Origin: Phymorhynchus buccinoides
Lineage: Eukaryota; Mollusca; Gastropoda; Neogastropoda; Raphitomidae
Reading direction: 5' to 3'
Length of the DNA stretch: 64,000 bases
Assembly (NCBI GenBank): GCA_017654935.2
Contig: CM065691.1
Coordinates: 27,636,937 to 27,700,936, forward strand
Of this stretch, positions 11,284 through 26,401 are shown one piece after another. The notes beneath the pieces are model-generated. The model was given only the letters and a program-made list of their open reading frames with translations. It was not told the origin of the DNA and made no database searches. A program made the translations under genes and the position numbers. Position 1 is the stretch's first letter. Each line of letters opens with the position of its first letter.

Positions 11284-11797
11284 GTCTGTCTATCTAAATG
11301 TCTCTCTCTATGGTTGGTTTAACGTCTAATTTGGCGTAGCCTCTTATAGACAGTAATCTAAATGTATATGAAACGTCTTTTTATTAGCCGTTTTATCGAA
11401 GCCGGTTTGCAAGAGTGAATGCGCTTGTTTATCTCTAGCGCGCGGAGTCGCGAAAAGTGATCTACTCACTTCCGAGCCGATGGGGCTGAATGTTTGCCTG
11501 ACGACAAGTAATGGGCAAGGAACAACCAAAGATGTGCGTGCAGCTTGCAGATCTCGCATTGAATCTCTGACACACAATTTTGTCACTGATTATTTTTAAT
11601 TAATCAGCTCTACTTTTACACAACACTGTGTGTTTCTCATCACAGATCACGATCTTATTTGTTTGGCTCAGTTGTGATTATTTATTCGATCACAAACCCT
11701 GCAACTGAGCAAACTCATACTGTCTTGCACGAAAAAGCCACAGAACATAACTTTTTTCATTAGCTTAGGCGGTTCCTTTTCTATTATGTTTCATAAT

Positions 11798-11932
11798 GTT
11801 GGGTGTCCGCTGATCGGGACCTGACTGGCTGGGTCACTTAGCTTAGAGTGAAGGCAGCTGCTCCATTCAGCATCACGTTGGGTGTCCGCTGAAAGGATCC
11901 TGACTGGCTGGGTCACTTAGCTTAGGGTGATG
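11798..11932. repeat. 79-bp direct duplication
   Basis: GTTGGGTGTCCGCTGA and CTGACTGGCTGGGTCACTTA occur twice, 79 bp apart. Confidence 0.85.
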
Positions 11933-12914
11933 ATGCTCTTTCTCTCAGTGCTTAAAATCAGTGTTTATCCCAGGATAGTTAGTAAATCTTCCCCCCAAAA
12001 AGGGGAGGGAAGGGGGCAGTTAGGTAGGCTTCGTTACTTGGTAAAAGTGAAATACATTTGCCTGCTATTGTGATCATGAAACCACGCCCAAAAAAAATTA
12101 CATACACGTTTGCCTATTCAAAACACGTTTGCCTAGTAAACACTCTTCAATTAAAGAAAAAGAGTGAGGAAGGGGGGAGGTTCGTACGAAAAGGTTTTGA
12201 GACTTTCGGGGCTGGTATGATTTTATTCAAAATTAATGCGCATGCACAGGTGTACTTTGCTTTATAACAGCATTAAATACAAATACACTGACACAACAAA
12301 GTAAGACGTATTCACATTATTTTAACCAACACTATCCGGGTATCCCCACAAATCCTCTCAATTTCAGACAAAATTTAAAAATAATTTGTATGATTCAATC
12401 TCATTCCCAGTATGTTGCACTACCAATGATGTCAATTATTCACTGATTCTCATGTTCCCTCCCATGTGCCTGTAATCTTTAGGACTGCAGGATGTAAAGG
12501 AGAAATTTGCTATTCACGCTTTTAAAAAAAAAGGGTTATTTTGGATTTTCAAAGGGTATACAAACAGCAAGTTTGTAACAAGAAAGTGTACTGCATACTG
12601 ATATTTCTCCTGGGGCGTTGAAATGGTGTGCAAATTATGAAATGTGTAGTAAGAAAATGTACTTTACTTCCACCCCTCTCCCAGTGCTTGAAATAAGAAA
12701 GTGTGCATAAGCCATCACCCCAACAACCTGGGATAGTGCACCCAGTACTCAGAAGTGAAATAGTACACGCTAAGACATTGTTTGGTCTGCGCTAGATCTA
12801 TTTATGTAAAAACAAATAATAACAAAATAAATAATAAATAATGTTTTAAAAGAACTTAATCAGCTTTTAAGCCCAAAACAAGTCACTCTTTCCATTACAA
12901 CACAACTGTTGTAA

Positions 12915-13095
12915 GTAGGCCTACAACATAAAATCAAATTACATGGTTATGGAATCCACAACAATTTACTTAAATGGATAGAAGACTTTTCATGTAACAG
13001 AACTCAGTATTGTAATAGTAAAGATGTGAAATCAGTCTGTAGGCTGCACACGTTAGCAGTAGTGTTCCTCAAGGTAGTATTCTAGGTCCTTTTTT
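12915..13095 (+). pseudogene. LINE reverse transcriptase scrap
   Basis: Translation gives KLHGYGIHNNLLKWIEDFL and, after a frameshift, PQGSILGP at about 13065-13090. These are adjacent RT segments (fingers/palm) of jockey/CR1-type LINEs. Heavily decayed. Confidence 0.6.
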
Positions 13096-13159
13096 TAAAA
13101 ACTTATTTTATGGATGCCTAGAGAGAGAGAAAAATAGAGATTTTACGCCTTCTGAAACA

Positions 13160-13306
13160 ATGGATGCCTAGGTGTCTGTCACTGTTTTACAGCTTCTATC
13201 ACCTACCACCACTGAAAACAAATTTCAGTCCAGCCCTGTAGTTCTAAGTAGAATAGCAGTAGCTTTATCTGCTATGTGAAAGTCATAGTCAGCTGACTCA
13301 GTCAGT

Positions 13307-13397
<91 letters not shown>

Positions 13398-13612
13398 TGA
13401 CACACACACGATACATTGTTTGTCTTTTTTTTATATATAGATGCCTAGGTGTCGGTCACTGCTTCACAGCTTCTATCACCTACCACCAATGAAAACAAAT
13501 TTCAGTCCAGCCCTGTAGAAGTAGAATAGCAGTCGCTTTATCTGCTATGAAAAAGTTATAGTCAGACACAACTGACTCAGTCAGTGACACACACATGATA
13601 AATTGTTTGTCT
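13160..13612. repeat. direct duplication around a (CA)n array
   Basis: TGGATGCCTAGGTGTC ... GAAAACAAATTTCAGTCCAG ... GACTCAGTCAGTGACACACA occurs at 13160 and again at 13439. The first copy contains a (CA)n of about 88 bp (13308-13396). Confidence 0.85.
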
Positions 13613-13854
13613 TTACAATATACGACTGTATACCCTCTCGACCTTCACGCGCCTCTGTGTGTGTGTGCGTGTGCGCGTGCGTGTGTGTACGTGCATGCGT
13701 GCGTGCATGCGTGTGTGTGTGTGTTGTGTGTTGTGTGTGTATGTGAGTTGTGGTGTGTGTGTGTGTGAGTGAGTTGGTGACCCAGTATTTCTCACCACCA
13801 CTATCAAGCACATTTTTGTCGCTTTTTTTTAAAAAATTTATCTGGAAGGACCAA

Positions 13855-14510
13855 CGTCCTAGTCGTGGATTTTAAAAAGGCCTTTGATAAGATTGATCAC
13901 TATCTCCTTATGAATAATTTCGCCACTATGGGATCAGAAGTTCAGTCAATAGATTAATTGAGAGCTTCCTTGCAGGCAGGCAGGAAAAAATAGTTGTTGA
14001 GCTGCATCCGAAGCTATCCCTGTAGAATCAGGAGTCCCCCAAGGATCTGTGCTTGGGCCGACCCTTTTCCTGTTGGCATCAATGGTCTTTCGAGGCAACT
14101 ATCTTCCAACTTCCTTTCTCTTTGTGGACGACTCTGTCACCGAGCTGTGGACCCTCCCAGAGACCTCAATGATCTCCAACCAGACCTAAATGAATTAGCA
14201 TCATGGGAAAACAAATGGATGTCCTTCCATCCCGACAAATGCAAGAGCCTCCATGTGATCAGGAAGAAAAATCCCCTGATAAAGAACTACCAACTATATG
14301 GCCAGGACCTGGATTGGATAGAGATGAAAATAAATGTCTGGGCTTTACAATATCACAAGACCTTAGATGGGACACCCACATCTCAAATGTGCGCAGCAAA
14401 GTCAGTAAGACCCTTGGCTTCCTCCATCGCAACTTAAAAGTAGAGTTAGTCAACATCAAGGAATTTGCATATAAGGCAAGTAGTAAAAGGCTTATAATTA
14501 TGTCACTGGT
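13855..14510 (+). pseudogene. decayed LINE reverse transcriptase fragment
   Basis: Scattered frames give VVDFKKAFDKIDH (motif A), SGVPQGSVLGPTLF (motif B), FVDDS (degenerate motif C), WENKWMSFHPDKCKSLHV and CLGFTISQDLRWDTHI (thumb). Several frameshifts separate them. This is a different family from the 21-kb copy (DLNELASW, DENKCLGFTIS). Confidence 0.75.
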
Positions 14511-17229
<2,719 letters not shown>

Positions 17230-17240
17230 ATATGTTTGCT

Positions 17241-18175
17241 TTAAGGCACACACACAATAGACGCGGAAACATAATGCGTTTATCCGTAAATAAGTAAAAT
17301 AAAGAAGGAACAAGATGGCAACGCCATGAAAACGTACTCCCATTGCCAGCAACACCCACACACAAATATAAACCCACACAGACCTTACCGAATTTCATCA
17401 AATAAGACATAGGCCTACTGGTGAAATTCATGGGAGATAATTTTGGACTCTATAGTCATTGTGTATTTTTGTGTTTAATAATTTCCTGTATTCGCATAGC
17501 ATTGTTTATCAATAAGATATTTTGCAACAAAATAGTACTTAGTAGCACCTTTTCAGTATACCTACTTTGGTTTAAATCCACCCATTATCTTTTAAATAAT
17601 CAGTGTTTTTTTAAGTTCAAAATGTACTCATTGGGATTACGTTGATATGGCTTGTCGTTCTGTGAATCTGACATGGCGTGCAGCATCTGCAAGGTCTAAG
17701 TTTCATTATGATCGGTCAAGTGGTTTAGGCGCTATGGACTGGAACACATTTTGGTTACACACGGGGACACACACACAGACTAGACAACACACCCCTGTCC
17801 TTCCCATCCTAATGTACTCCCGTTCTGTAAGAACTGGGAGTAGGGGAAGACGGGGTAAAAAGCGCATGGGCGGGTAAGAAGCCCACCCCAATTATCTCAT
17901 GAAATGAAGCAAATTTCAGTCTCGTTTTGCCCATGAGACGAGCGTTAATGTCTAGCATTCGTCTCCTGGGCAAAATTGACTGAAATTTTCTTTATTTCAT
18001 GAGATAATTGGGGTGGGCTTCTTACCCGCCCATGCGCTTTTTACCCCGTCTTCCCCTACAAAAATAAGCGCATATGAGTTTCCGCACGGAAACCCATGCA
18101 CTATTTTATTTCTTCTTTCTTTAACTTATTTACGGATAAGCGAATGCGGTTTCCGCGTCTAATGCACACCCTTAA
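17241..18175. mobile_element. TTAA-flanked inverted-repeat element carrying a nested foldback
   Basis: Ends TTAAGG... / ...CCTTAA with inverted arms containing TAGACGCGGAAAC and TTATCCGTAAATAAGT on one side and their complements at 18105-18165. The interior has no gene. The 220-bp foldback at 17840-18059 is inserted within it. Confidence 0.6.
17840..18059. mobile_element. foldback MITE, near-perfect palindrome
   Basis: Arms of about 90 bp starting GTAGGGGAAGACGGGGTAAA and ending with its exact complement, around a short loop (GAGCGTTAATGTC). It would extrude as one long hairpin. No coding capacity. Confidence 0.8.
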
Positions 18176-18424
18176 GAGTGTTGTTGCATGTTCACATATT
18201 TAGTTTGTCTAAGAATATGCTTTTGCGTAATATGAGAAAGACTTCAATGAAATTTATTTGAAGATCTTTGTTAATAAACAAACACACACATGAACAAATG
18301 TAACACATACCCCCCCCCCCCCCCCCCCCCCCCCCCACACACACAAAATCCATGCACAAGCATGTATGCTTGCATGCACGGACACAGCTAAGGACAACGC
18401 AAACATCATCATCATATAGAAAAA

Positions 18425-18433
18425 AGCCAAGTG

Positions 18434-18473
<40 letters not shown>

Positions 18474-18745
18474 TGTGTGTCTGAAACACGAAACGGGCCT
18501 TATAACTCCGCCGTTTTTCGACCGAATCGCTTCAAATTTGCTGTGAGCCCTAACGGGGTGATGGCAATGCCAACCGAGGTGGCCGTGTCATTTGCGCGGT
18601 TTCGCAAATGCGCGAAACGTGCATCTGCCGGCCTCTCGGTGCCCGTATCTCCGGCATTTCTGGGCCGATTGCCTTCCAATTTGGCAGATAGATGACCGGG
18701 AACGGTGACTATCGTGTGTGCCAAACCGGAAGCGAATCGGTACAG
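18425..18745. repeat. interspersed repeat (Helitron-like), second copy
   Basis: Same family as 6870-7330, preceded by (GT)n at 18438-18480. The telomere-like foldback 18749-19034 is inserted at its right end. Confidence 0.6.
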
Positions 18746-18748
18746 AAA

Positions 18749-19034
18749 CGATACAAAATGCGCGAACTACAAGATGCCAAAAAGAGCGAACAGTAATAAC
18801 AAAAAGAGCGAATTTCAGAGAGTCGCATAAAACTCAGAAAGTTAGGGATAGGGTTAGGGATAGTAAGAAAGTAACAGACAAGAAGTACCTTACAAGAAAA
18901 AATGTCTGTTACTTTCTTACTATCCCTAACCCTATCCCTAACTTTCTGAGTTTTATGCGACTCTCTGAAATTCGCTCTTTTTGTTATTACTGTTCGCTCT
19001 TTTTGGCATCTTGTAGTTCGCGCATTTTGTATCG
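18749..19034. mobile_element. foldback element with telomere-like arms
   Basis: Arms of about 130 bp are essentially perfect complements (CGATACAAAATGCGCGAACT to AGTTCGCGCATTTTGTATCG) with a loop of about 25 bp near 18880-18905. The inner arms carry GGGATAGGGTTAGGGATAG. Open frames on both strands are hairpin read-through. Confidence 0.85.
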
Positions 19035-19109
19035 CGATTTTCGAAAAGTCGTGCTTTTCGAATGCTCCGGGCGGCACCCCGCCCCCCCCCCCCCCCCCCC
19101 CCCCCCCCC

Positions 19110-20808
19110 TCAGCTACACACACCCTTTTTCTATTCCTCCCCGTCACTTTAATTGCACCCCGCCAGTTCACAGAAACACCGATTGTAATCGGCATTATCT
19201 CTTTCATACCCGGTTTGCCTTCCTTGTCGGCTAGCTTGTGACGCTGACATCACAATCGTTGCCCTTTGAAGTATTCTTGACACGTGCCATTCGCAGTTGT
19301 AGGAATGTAGGCATGTGAGGATGCATAATATGTAGCGTCGTCTCGTGACTTGTTGACTGCTACTAACCAATCATAGGCCCTCGGGTGTTTAAAATTAAAG
19401 GGAGATAGGTAGTGGGAGACAAACCGCCTAAACATTCTCTTGCTCACAAGACTACCAAAACCTGGCTGAAGCAACACTGGAGAATCAACCTCTCTAACTG
19501 CCAGTCATATTAGCCCAACTCGTGAGTACTAATTGAATAAGGCAGTTGTATAAAATATGTGATTGAGATTTGTTTTGGTTTGATTCTATTTTTTATCTAG
19601 ATCCTATGTTCCATGAGGAATAAGTAGATGTATCCGTGAAAAGAATTGGTAAACATGCTGTTCTAATTATGTGCACTTATTATGTTTGTGTGTGATTTTT
19701 GACTTTAACTCTTTTTGGGACAAGAACGGGATTCTATGCCTACTAACCCTTTTGTTTATTTTTAGTAGAAAATCCCTTGGTTGCAACCTTGCAACTTTTC
19801 ATAACACTCCTTTCCAAGTGTTGGACTGAGAGTGATGTTTGCTGGCTTGTGTTACTGAATCATATCAGTTGATTCCAGTACACATGTCATGTGTTGTTTC
19901 AGTTTGACAACTGGAACTCTTGTCATAGTGCTATTGTACAAGGGCAGCCTTCTAGCCGGTTGGGATCCACTAATTCCCTGCCGGCTGAAGCCCCTTATCT
20001 CTAATCCATAGAGATCTACACCCACCTTCTCCTGTGATTATCAGCAGGGCATCGTGGTCAGGAGGCATCATCCCTGACTCACAAGCATCAGGCCGCCGCA
20101 AAGACGCCACCGCACCAAGAATCCACGAGGAGACCACGCCTGAGCCGTGCCATCCCGCGACGCCGCAACCGGAACGACTGGGAGCTACTCTACACCAAAG
20201 AGCAAGCCTAGTCACCCCAGCACTCGCCGATCCCTATGGAGGAACTTGACAACAGCTAAGTCCATAGGACCACGCAAATCATTTGAACTTTCCTCGGGAC
20301 ACTGAAGATAATTAGTGACCCTTCCGGCTTGGGGCCTAACCTTCTAGAAAAGAGAAAAGTCTTGTAAATCCTTTCGGATTTCATATGTTTTTCATTCATA
20401 TTTTGTTTTGGCGTCATTGAGCTGCTTTATTCTTATTGCTGCATAATCTTATGCAGATTTGTGAGTAAATAAAATACAAGTGTACAAATAATTCTGAACC
20501 CTTTTGTCAGACTGATGAGAGTGGAAGTTTTGTAATTTTCATGTAAAACCCTACTTCTCTCTATCTGCCATGTAGAGCAAACTACCACTTGTATTTCATT
20601 CAATCATACGAGCCAGAACCCGGGCACAAATATAAATTTATTAGATGAAAAGGGGCCGGGAAAGTTGCTCACCTCCCACACCCTAGAGAAGTGGGCTAAA
20701 GGCAAATTTTATTTGAAAATGTAACATACTAAGTCTTCCCTAGCGACTTCGTATTTAACCCATTCCCTCGTCACACACGTGGGACCTCGAAAGACTTAGG
20801 TGTTCAGA
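19110..20808. other. no gene recognised; possible repeat
   Basis: A GC-richer stretch at 19930-20300 with open frames on both strands, then AATAAA at about 20467. It could be an old LTR or transposon UTR, but I see no terminal repeat or domain. Confidence 0.4.
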
Positions 20809-20985
20809 CCATAACTCATAAGGTCTAATGTATTGAGTACTAGGTATTATAGTCACAGAGGTGTCTGTGAAATTCGGGTTGCTCCCACCTGGAGAGCCCG
20901 TCGCAGCCAGAGATGTGCCACCCAATTTAAAACAAAAATTTGCATGTGATTTTTGTGTGACTGATAAGGAAGGAAAGGAGGGAGA
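20809..20985 (-). repeat. SINE-related repeat, inverted
   Basis: GGGTTGCTCCCACCTGGAGA ... TGACTGATAAGGAAGGAAAG is the reverse of 10065-10165. TTCAGACCATAACTCATAAG is the reverse of the SINE segment at about 9938-9952. It ends just before the LINE at 21 kb. Confidence 0.6.
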
Positions 20986-21050
20986 ATGCAGCAGTCGCCT
21001 GGAGATTAGTTAGGTTTCCGTGCAGCTTTTCCCTCAGTGGTGTTGGGTCT

Positions 21051-22382
21051 ATGGTAGATTTTAATCTGTTCACAGAATGTCAACATGGGTTCAGGACAGG
21101 GCGTTCTTGTATGACCCAGTTGTTAGATGTGATGGACGATTTTACCCAACTTTTAGAGGAAAAAGAGGCATTTGATATCATTTACTTAGATTTTAGAAAG
21201 GCCTTTGATTCTGTGCCGCACGAAAGGCTACTTCTTAAACTGGAAGCTTACGGGATAACAGGGAACATATTAACGTGGGTTAAAAACTTTCTGAAGGGAA
21301 GATCTCAAAGAGTGCGGGTGGGAACAAAACAGTCTTCTAGCACTGATGTTTTAAGTGGTATTCCCCAGGGTAGCATCCTGGGCCCAGTACTTTTTACAGT
21401 TTTTATAAATGATCTCCCAGAAGACATACAAAGTGCATGCAAGATATTTGCAGATGATACTAAAGTGTATAATCGTTCCCAAAATTCAGATGTACTGCAA
21501 AACGATATTAACAGACTCATAGAATGGTCAGAGAAGTGGAATTTATATTTTAACGCAGGAAAATGCAAGGTTATGCACGCGGGGTACAATAATCCAAGTA
21601 AAGGATATGAAATTACTCATGGCTCAACTAAGCATGTTTTAGATACTTGTACAGAGGAGAAGGACCTAGGGGTTATATTTGATTCAAAACTCAAATTTGA
21701 TAAGCACATCACAACAGCGATAAATAAAGCCAGTAGGATGCTGGGCTTGATCAGAAGGAGTTTTAAAAACTTAAATAAAGAGGTGTTCATAAATCTTTAC
21801 AAATGTTTAATACGGCCTCATCTTGAGTATGGCAATATAATTTGGAATCCCTTTCTTAAACGACAGTCCAGTGCAATTGAGAAGGTACAGAGGAGAGCAA
21901 CCAAACTGATAAAATCCATGAAAAATTTGGATTATGAGGACAGGCTAAGTAAATTACTTGCCATCTTTAAAATACAGAAGACTAAGGGGAGATTTGATAA
22001 ATGTTTACAAGATTCTTCAAGGCACTGACAGTACTAACAAAGGCTTGTTTCACTTGTCTAACGAAATAAGAACCCGTAATAGTGAACTTAAGATCCTAAC
22101 CAGGTACAGCAGAACTAACATTAGAAAAAAACTTTTTTTCTAACAGAGTCACCCAATATTGGAACCTCCCTGCACATACTAAACTGGCCTCAGATACTAA
22201 CAAATTCAAAAACCTCCTTGACAGTGATCCAAAAATTGCCCTGTTAAAGTACATCCATGATTAGTGCATCAATATGGATGCTAAAAACCGCCACAGCAAT
22301 TGCCAAACTCTAACCAAAAGGAAGGACGCATCGAGAGGCTGCAAGGCCTGGTCGTCCAAATACCTGACCTGACCTGACCTGG
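21051..22382 (+). pseudogene. 5'-truncated jockey/CR1-like LINE, reverse transcriptase and 3' end
   Basis: 325 intact codons from about 21051: HGFRTGRSCMTQL, FDIIYLDFRKAFDSVPH (palm motif A), GIPQGSILGPVLF (motif B), FADDTKVY (motif C), then WSEKWNLYFNAGKCKVMH and DLGVIFDS (thumb). Two frameshifts follow, near 21960 and 22140, and the frame then continues to about 22263 (YWNLPAHTKL...). The 3' end is a short UTR ending in TGACC repeats (about 22364-22382). The endonuclease and ORF1 are missing because the element is truncated near 21040. Related pieces lie at 57.4-60.4 kb. Confidence 0.88.
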
Positions 22383-22915
22383 CCACATTTCTTGTCTGGG
22401 GACATTGTGGACTGGGCAATGTTGAAGAACATGCTCTACATTCAAGAGGTCTGCTCCACATGGGCATGCTTCGGTCTCTCTAATTCTAAATTTGCTGAAC
22501 GAACTATGACTTATCTGTATTAATTTTAAAAATCGGGACTTTACTGGTTTCGTACTGCCTCCGGGCATTGCCTCCAGTATTGTATCCCACCATATTTGTA
22601 TTTACAAATGTCCCATACGTGTCTGATTCAGACCAAGAGGACGTAAAACTCCATTTTCTCTCTAAATTTGCTGAAAAGGTGGACACGAAGTCTGCTGTGC
22701 CCTGTTCTCAGCCTGATTAGGATGACCTGGTCCGTTCTGCTGAGCTTGTGGTAGGGATCAGCCATGGTTAAATTTTGGATGGTGCTGTTTCCATTTCTTA
22801 TGGGACAGGTCTTTTCCTCGGAATAGTAGACCTGTCTGTCCTCTTGTTCCAGCTGCCCTCCCTCCTTTGCCAGCCTGTCCGCCTGCTCATTGCCATGGAT
22901 CCAATCTGGTAGCTA
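22383..22915 (-). pseudogene. LINE RNase H / C-terminal fragment, interrupted by another repeat
   Basis: On the minus strand, 22915-22850 encodes LPDWIHGNEQADRLAKEGG, the end of a LINE-type RNase H. 22505-22390 encodes a Cys/His motif (CPCGADLLNVEHVLQHCP) found at the C-terminus of such elements. Between them (22511-22690) is an unrelated interspersed repeat also seen at 31.6 kb. Stops are frequent. Confidence 0.65.
22500..22690. repeat. interspersed repeat, also 31607-31800 and 15895-16012 (inverted)
   Basis: Shares CTGTATTAATTTTAAAAATC, GGGACTTTACTGGTTTCGTA and CCATATTTGTATTTACAAAT with 31660-31770. The 15.9-kb copy covers only the left part. Unclassified. Confidence 0.65.
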
Positions 22916-22977
22916 AAATCAATAAAATATTGGGAGGTAACCACGCAAATAATTTTTTTGTTCTGGGAGAAAGAAGG

Positions 22978-23086
22978 TGTGTGTGTGTGTGTGTTACAGT
23001 GTGTGTGTGTGTGTGTACAGTGTGTGTGTGCTACAGTGTGTGTGCGTGTGCGCGCGCGCGTGTGTGTGTATGTGTGTGTGTTAAAA
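22978..23086. repeat. (GT)n array
   Basis: GT repeats interrupted by ACAGT, with a CGCGCG stretch. Confidence 0.9.
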
Positions 23087-24089
23087 CCAGATTTACTGTA
23101 AATGTATAAATTGATTTTGAAACAATGCATGCACGAAATTACACACTCACATCTTTCGACCTCTGCAAACATTGAAGCATCAGAAGAAGGACATTTTATT
23201 TTGCTTTATGACAGTTATCGTACAAATATGTACAGATTAATTCTTAGTTTAAGTCCTCGGCAAACAGCTACAGACAAAATGCAAGACTCAAAGTTTAGGA
23301 AATAGTCATGTCAATGACAGCTTGCACCAAAGAACAAGAAATCGTTCCAAAACAAAAGGTGACATTCAAAGACATAATTTTTAGCTCAATAACAATTAAT
23401 GCTTTAAACAACTTAACAATTACATCTTAAGCTTGATAGACAAAAAAGATTAAAATCAAGACCAGATCAGAGGATCTATGATTTTCATAACTGACAAAAA
23501 TACATTAAATGTTTAGAAACAACCTTTCTTCCATCTTACTCTACCATCCTCCGCTTTCAAACATGGGTGCAACTACACAAAATGAAAGAAAAAGAAAGGC
23601 CGGGGTCCAGGGCTAATGTCCCCCCTGCAGCTCAAACAAAAATTGATTTTTGAAGGTATTTTAGTTTGCTTTTTCCAGTTTATACAAAAACTTATTTTAA
23701 AGTGTTTGAAAAATACAGTAGACACACAAAGATCTTGTTTGACAAATTTAAAAAAAAGGAACTTCCCTTTCTGGTAAAATTCAAAAACAGAAAATCATTG
23801 TACACCAGGAAAAGTTGCACCCATGTTCAAATAGTATTACACTCACGTCATTCTTGTAAATGAAAAGATTCTAATTTTCATTTTAACAGCAGCCTACTGT
23901 GTGAACATTTTCTCGCATTTCTGTAGCTAGACTTCAGCCCGCCCCCCCTTAATTAGCAAACTTAATCCAGTTCATGCACCTTTTATGAAGTGACACTACA
24001 TTAATGATACTCGTAAACAATAAAATAAAAAAAAGAAGTGTCTGCAAGTATGATAAATATGTGATGGGTGAATGCAGCTCACAAACAAC

Positions 24090-24480
24090 TACCGTAAAAA
24101 CTGGACTATAAGACGCACCTGTATATAAGCCGCATCCCTTAAATTGAGAAAATATTAGGTATTTATTCACATATAAGCCGCACCAGTTTATAAGCCGCAG
24201 AGAAAATTGTATGTGCACAAAGCAACACAAACATAGAAATTCTCCTGTCAGAACATGAGTATTTAATGTTCTCAGATACTTTAAACATGAGATTTGAATC
24301 TGTTGATTACCAAAACCAGTTCTGAGTTAAACAGGCTAAAGAATGTGGCCAGAAACAGATGTAATCAAACTGATAAATGTAGAATGGAAAAAAATCCACA
24401 GATAAGCCGCATCAGTCTATAAGCCGCATGGAAGAAAGTTGAGGAAAAAAGTAGCGTCTTATAGTCCGCATTTTATGGTA
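24090..24480. mobile_element. 391-bp MITE with 'TATAAGCCGCA' repeats (copy B)
   Basis: Inverted ends TACCGTAAAAACTGGACTAT / complement of GTCTTATAGTCCGCATTTTATGGTA. Internal TATAAGCCGCA repeated four times. Flanked by direct repeats beginning TGTCTGCAAGTATGATAAAT. Confidence 0.7.
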
Positions 24481-25206
24481 TTTGTCTGCAAGTATAATAA
24501 ATATAAAACAACTATTTGCAAAAATGAGACAACATGATAAACTTACGTCTTCACATCCCTAATTAAGGCAGATGAATACTGAGAGCACCGGATATTGTCA
24601 TAAAGCTTACTCCTACTTCGAAAATCAAACACATTTTAGAAGAAGATCTTAACAACTTCATGCAAGAAAACAAACAAATAAATCATGTTCCCAAAGACAC
24701 AGCCAGTGTGGATTATAACGAAGCTCACTGTTCTCACTACAGTTGTCATTGGATTCCACCCAAACCGGACCAGTTACATCATTATTCTAACAATGGTCAC
24801 TCCCAGGGCAGCTCAGAAAGAATCCACCTCAAAGATCCAACCGATCCCACTAATTCGCTGATTCATTGCATACTTTGTTCTTGAGCGCATAGTGTCTTTC
24901 TAACAAGTTCTTTATTATTCAGACAAGCACAGAAAAAAATTATAACATTGCGGGGAATAAAGACAAACAACGAGCATTTGAAGAGATTGCAGACTTAAAA
25001 AACAAAATTTTATGTTGTGATTTTTAATAAGGCAGACGAGTAGTCACACCAAAAATGCATCATTGACCGCACAATTTTAAAGAGTTCTACAAGCATACTT
25101 TTGATAAAACATTCCTGCGTCTGAATGACAATCCATTCTTTGTCTTTAGTAATATAAGTATTGTTTAGTATCTTTAGTAATGTATCTTTCTGTGATTTCT
25201 GAATGT

Positions 25207-25450
25207 TTAACCCTTTCGCTGCCAGCCGTTTTTCAGCCAAAAAATACCCTTAAGCTTAACTGGGTAGAGAAAACAAAATCTGCAATATTGTGAATTCCTC
25301 CGTAACATGTATAGCATTAGGCCTATCCTTACCTCCCAAAATTAAGAAAATAGAGTCTTTGGATAACAGGCCCTGATTTGATGCCTTTCAGTGACATGGG
25401 TGTTAAACCATTGTGGCGCATAAATGCGACATTGGCGGTGAAATGTTTAA
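25207..25450. mobile_element. piggyBac-like MITE
   Basis: About 240 bp bounded by TTAA on both sides (25207-25210 and 25447-25450). Its inverted ends are CCCTTTCGCTGCCAGCC and the reverse of GGCGGTGAAATG. The TTAA duplication and CCC start are piggyBac hallmarks. Same element at 61754-61998 (inverted, copy C), right part at 1-204 (copy A) and a diverged copy at 44576-44811. Confidence 0.75.
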
Positions 25451-25986
25451 TTCTACATTATGTTATTGGGATCATCAATGTTGTGTTCTGCACCTGAATG
25501 AAATTTCTCTGTTAATGAAACGTTTCCCAGGGACCAGGGCCGATACACTAGCCCTCAACACTGAAGAAACAATAGACAAATTAACCTTAGCTGAGAGTCA
25601 TAACCAAGGGAGAGTTCATAATCAGCCCTTTCAACCATGCCCATAACTATGATGTTATATTATTCATTATGAAATACAGTACAAGGATAAAAAGACCATA
25701 GAGAGTAAGAATAACATCAGCGAACATCAATTAAAAAAATTAAGAAAATAAAGTGAAAGAATGCGACACAAAAGAGATCACAATCAGAGAATTTTGAGAA
25801 AGATGGAAAACAGGTTGTGCATGTAGATGCCTCATACTGGTAATTTCAGTTGTATTGAGAGATCTTACAGAGTCCTTTCAGGTGGTTACGGTATTTTACG
25901 AACTATAAGGCGCACTTGATTATAAGGGTTAGACGCACACCCCAAATTTCAACAAAATTCAGATTTTGCAGCGTACTAGTAATTTC

Positions 25987-26401
25987 GGTAAAGGTAAAGA
26001 TGTGCCACCCCCCCCCCCCCCCCCCCCCCCTGCATTTCTCAGTTAATTGTATTTTTCCATTTTTGCCTTTCTTACCATACATAACGCTGTATTTTAGGAA
26101 CATTTTCAGCTAATTCTCTTTTTGGAATACAAACCCTAACCCTAACCCTAGCCCTAAACCTAACCCTACCCCCCACTATGTACTGCAGTACACCGCAATT
26201 TGTCACAGTTGTGGTTCGTTGCATTTTTCCGTCTTATAGGGTGGGGGGTAGGGTTAGGGTTAGGGCTAGGGTTAGTATTCCAAAAAGGTTATTAGCTAAA
26301 AATGTTCCTAAAATACAGCTTTATGTATGGTAAGAAAGGCAACAACGGAAAAATACAATTAACCGAGAAATGTAGGGGGGTGGCATATCTTGACCGTTAC
26401 C
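25987..26401. mobile_element. hAT-like foldback element with TTAGGG repeats (copy B)
   Basis: Copy B orthologue of 741-1160, with the same GTAATTTC duplication (25979-25986, 26402-26409) and a poly-C tract several bases shorter. Confidence 0.75.

Larger units (their letters stand above)
10205..12914. other. no gene seen
   Basis: Low-complexity and unclassified sequence with (CT)n at 10553-10588 and 11245-11279, poly-G at 11049, and the 79-bp duplication. Short open frames lack codon bias or domains. Confidence 0.6.

Noticed and set aside
18709..19152. Mirror-image frames of 122 and 144 codons
   Set aside because: Hairpin read-through of a near-perfect foldback element.
19930..20490. Solo LTR or single-exon gene
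   Set aside because: An AATAAA and GC-rich frames are present, but no TG...CA termini, target duplication or domain could be found by eye.
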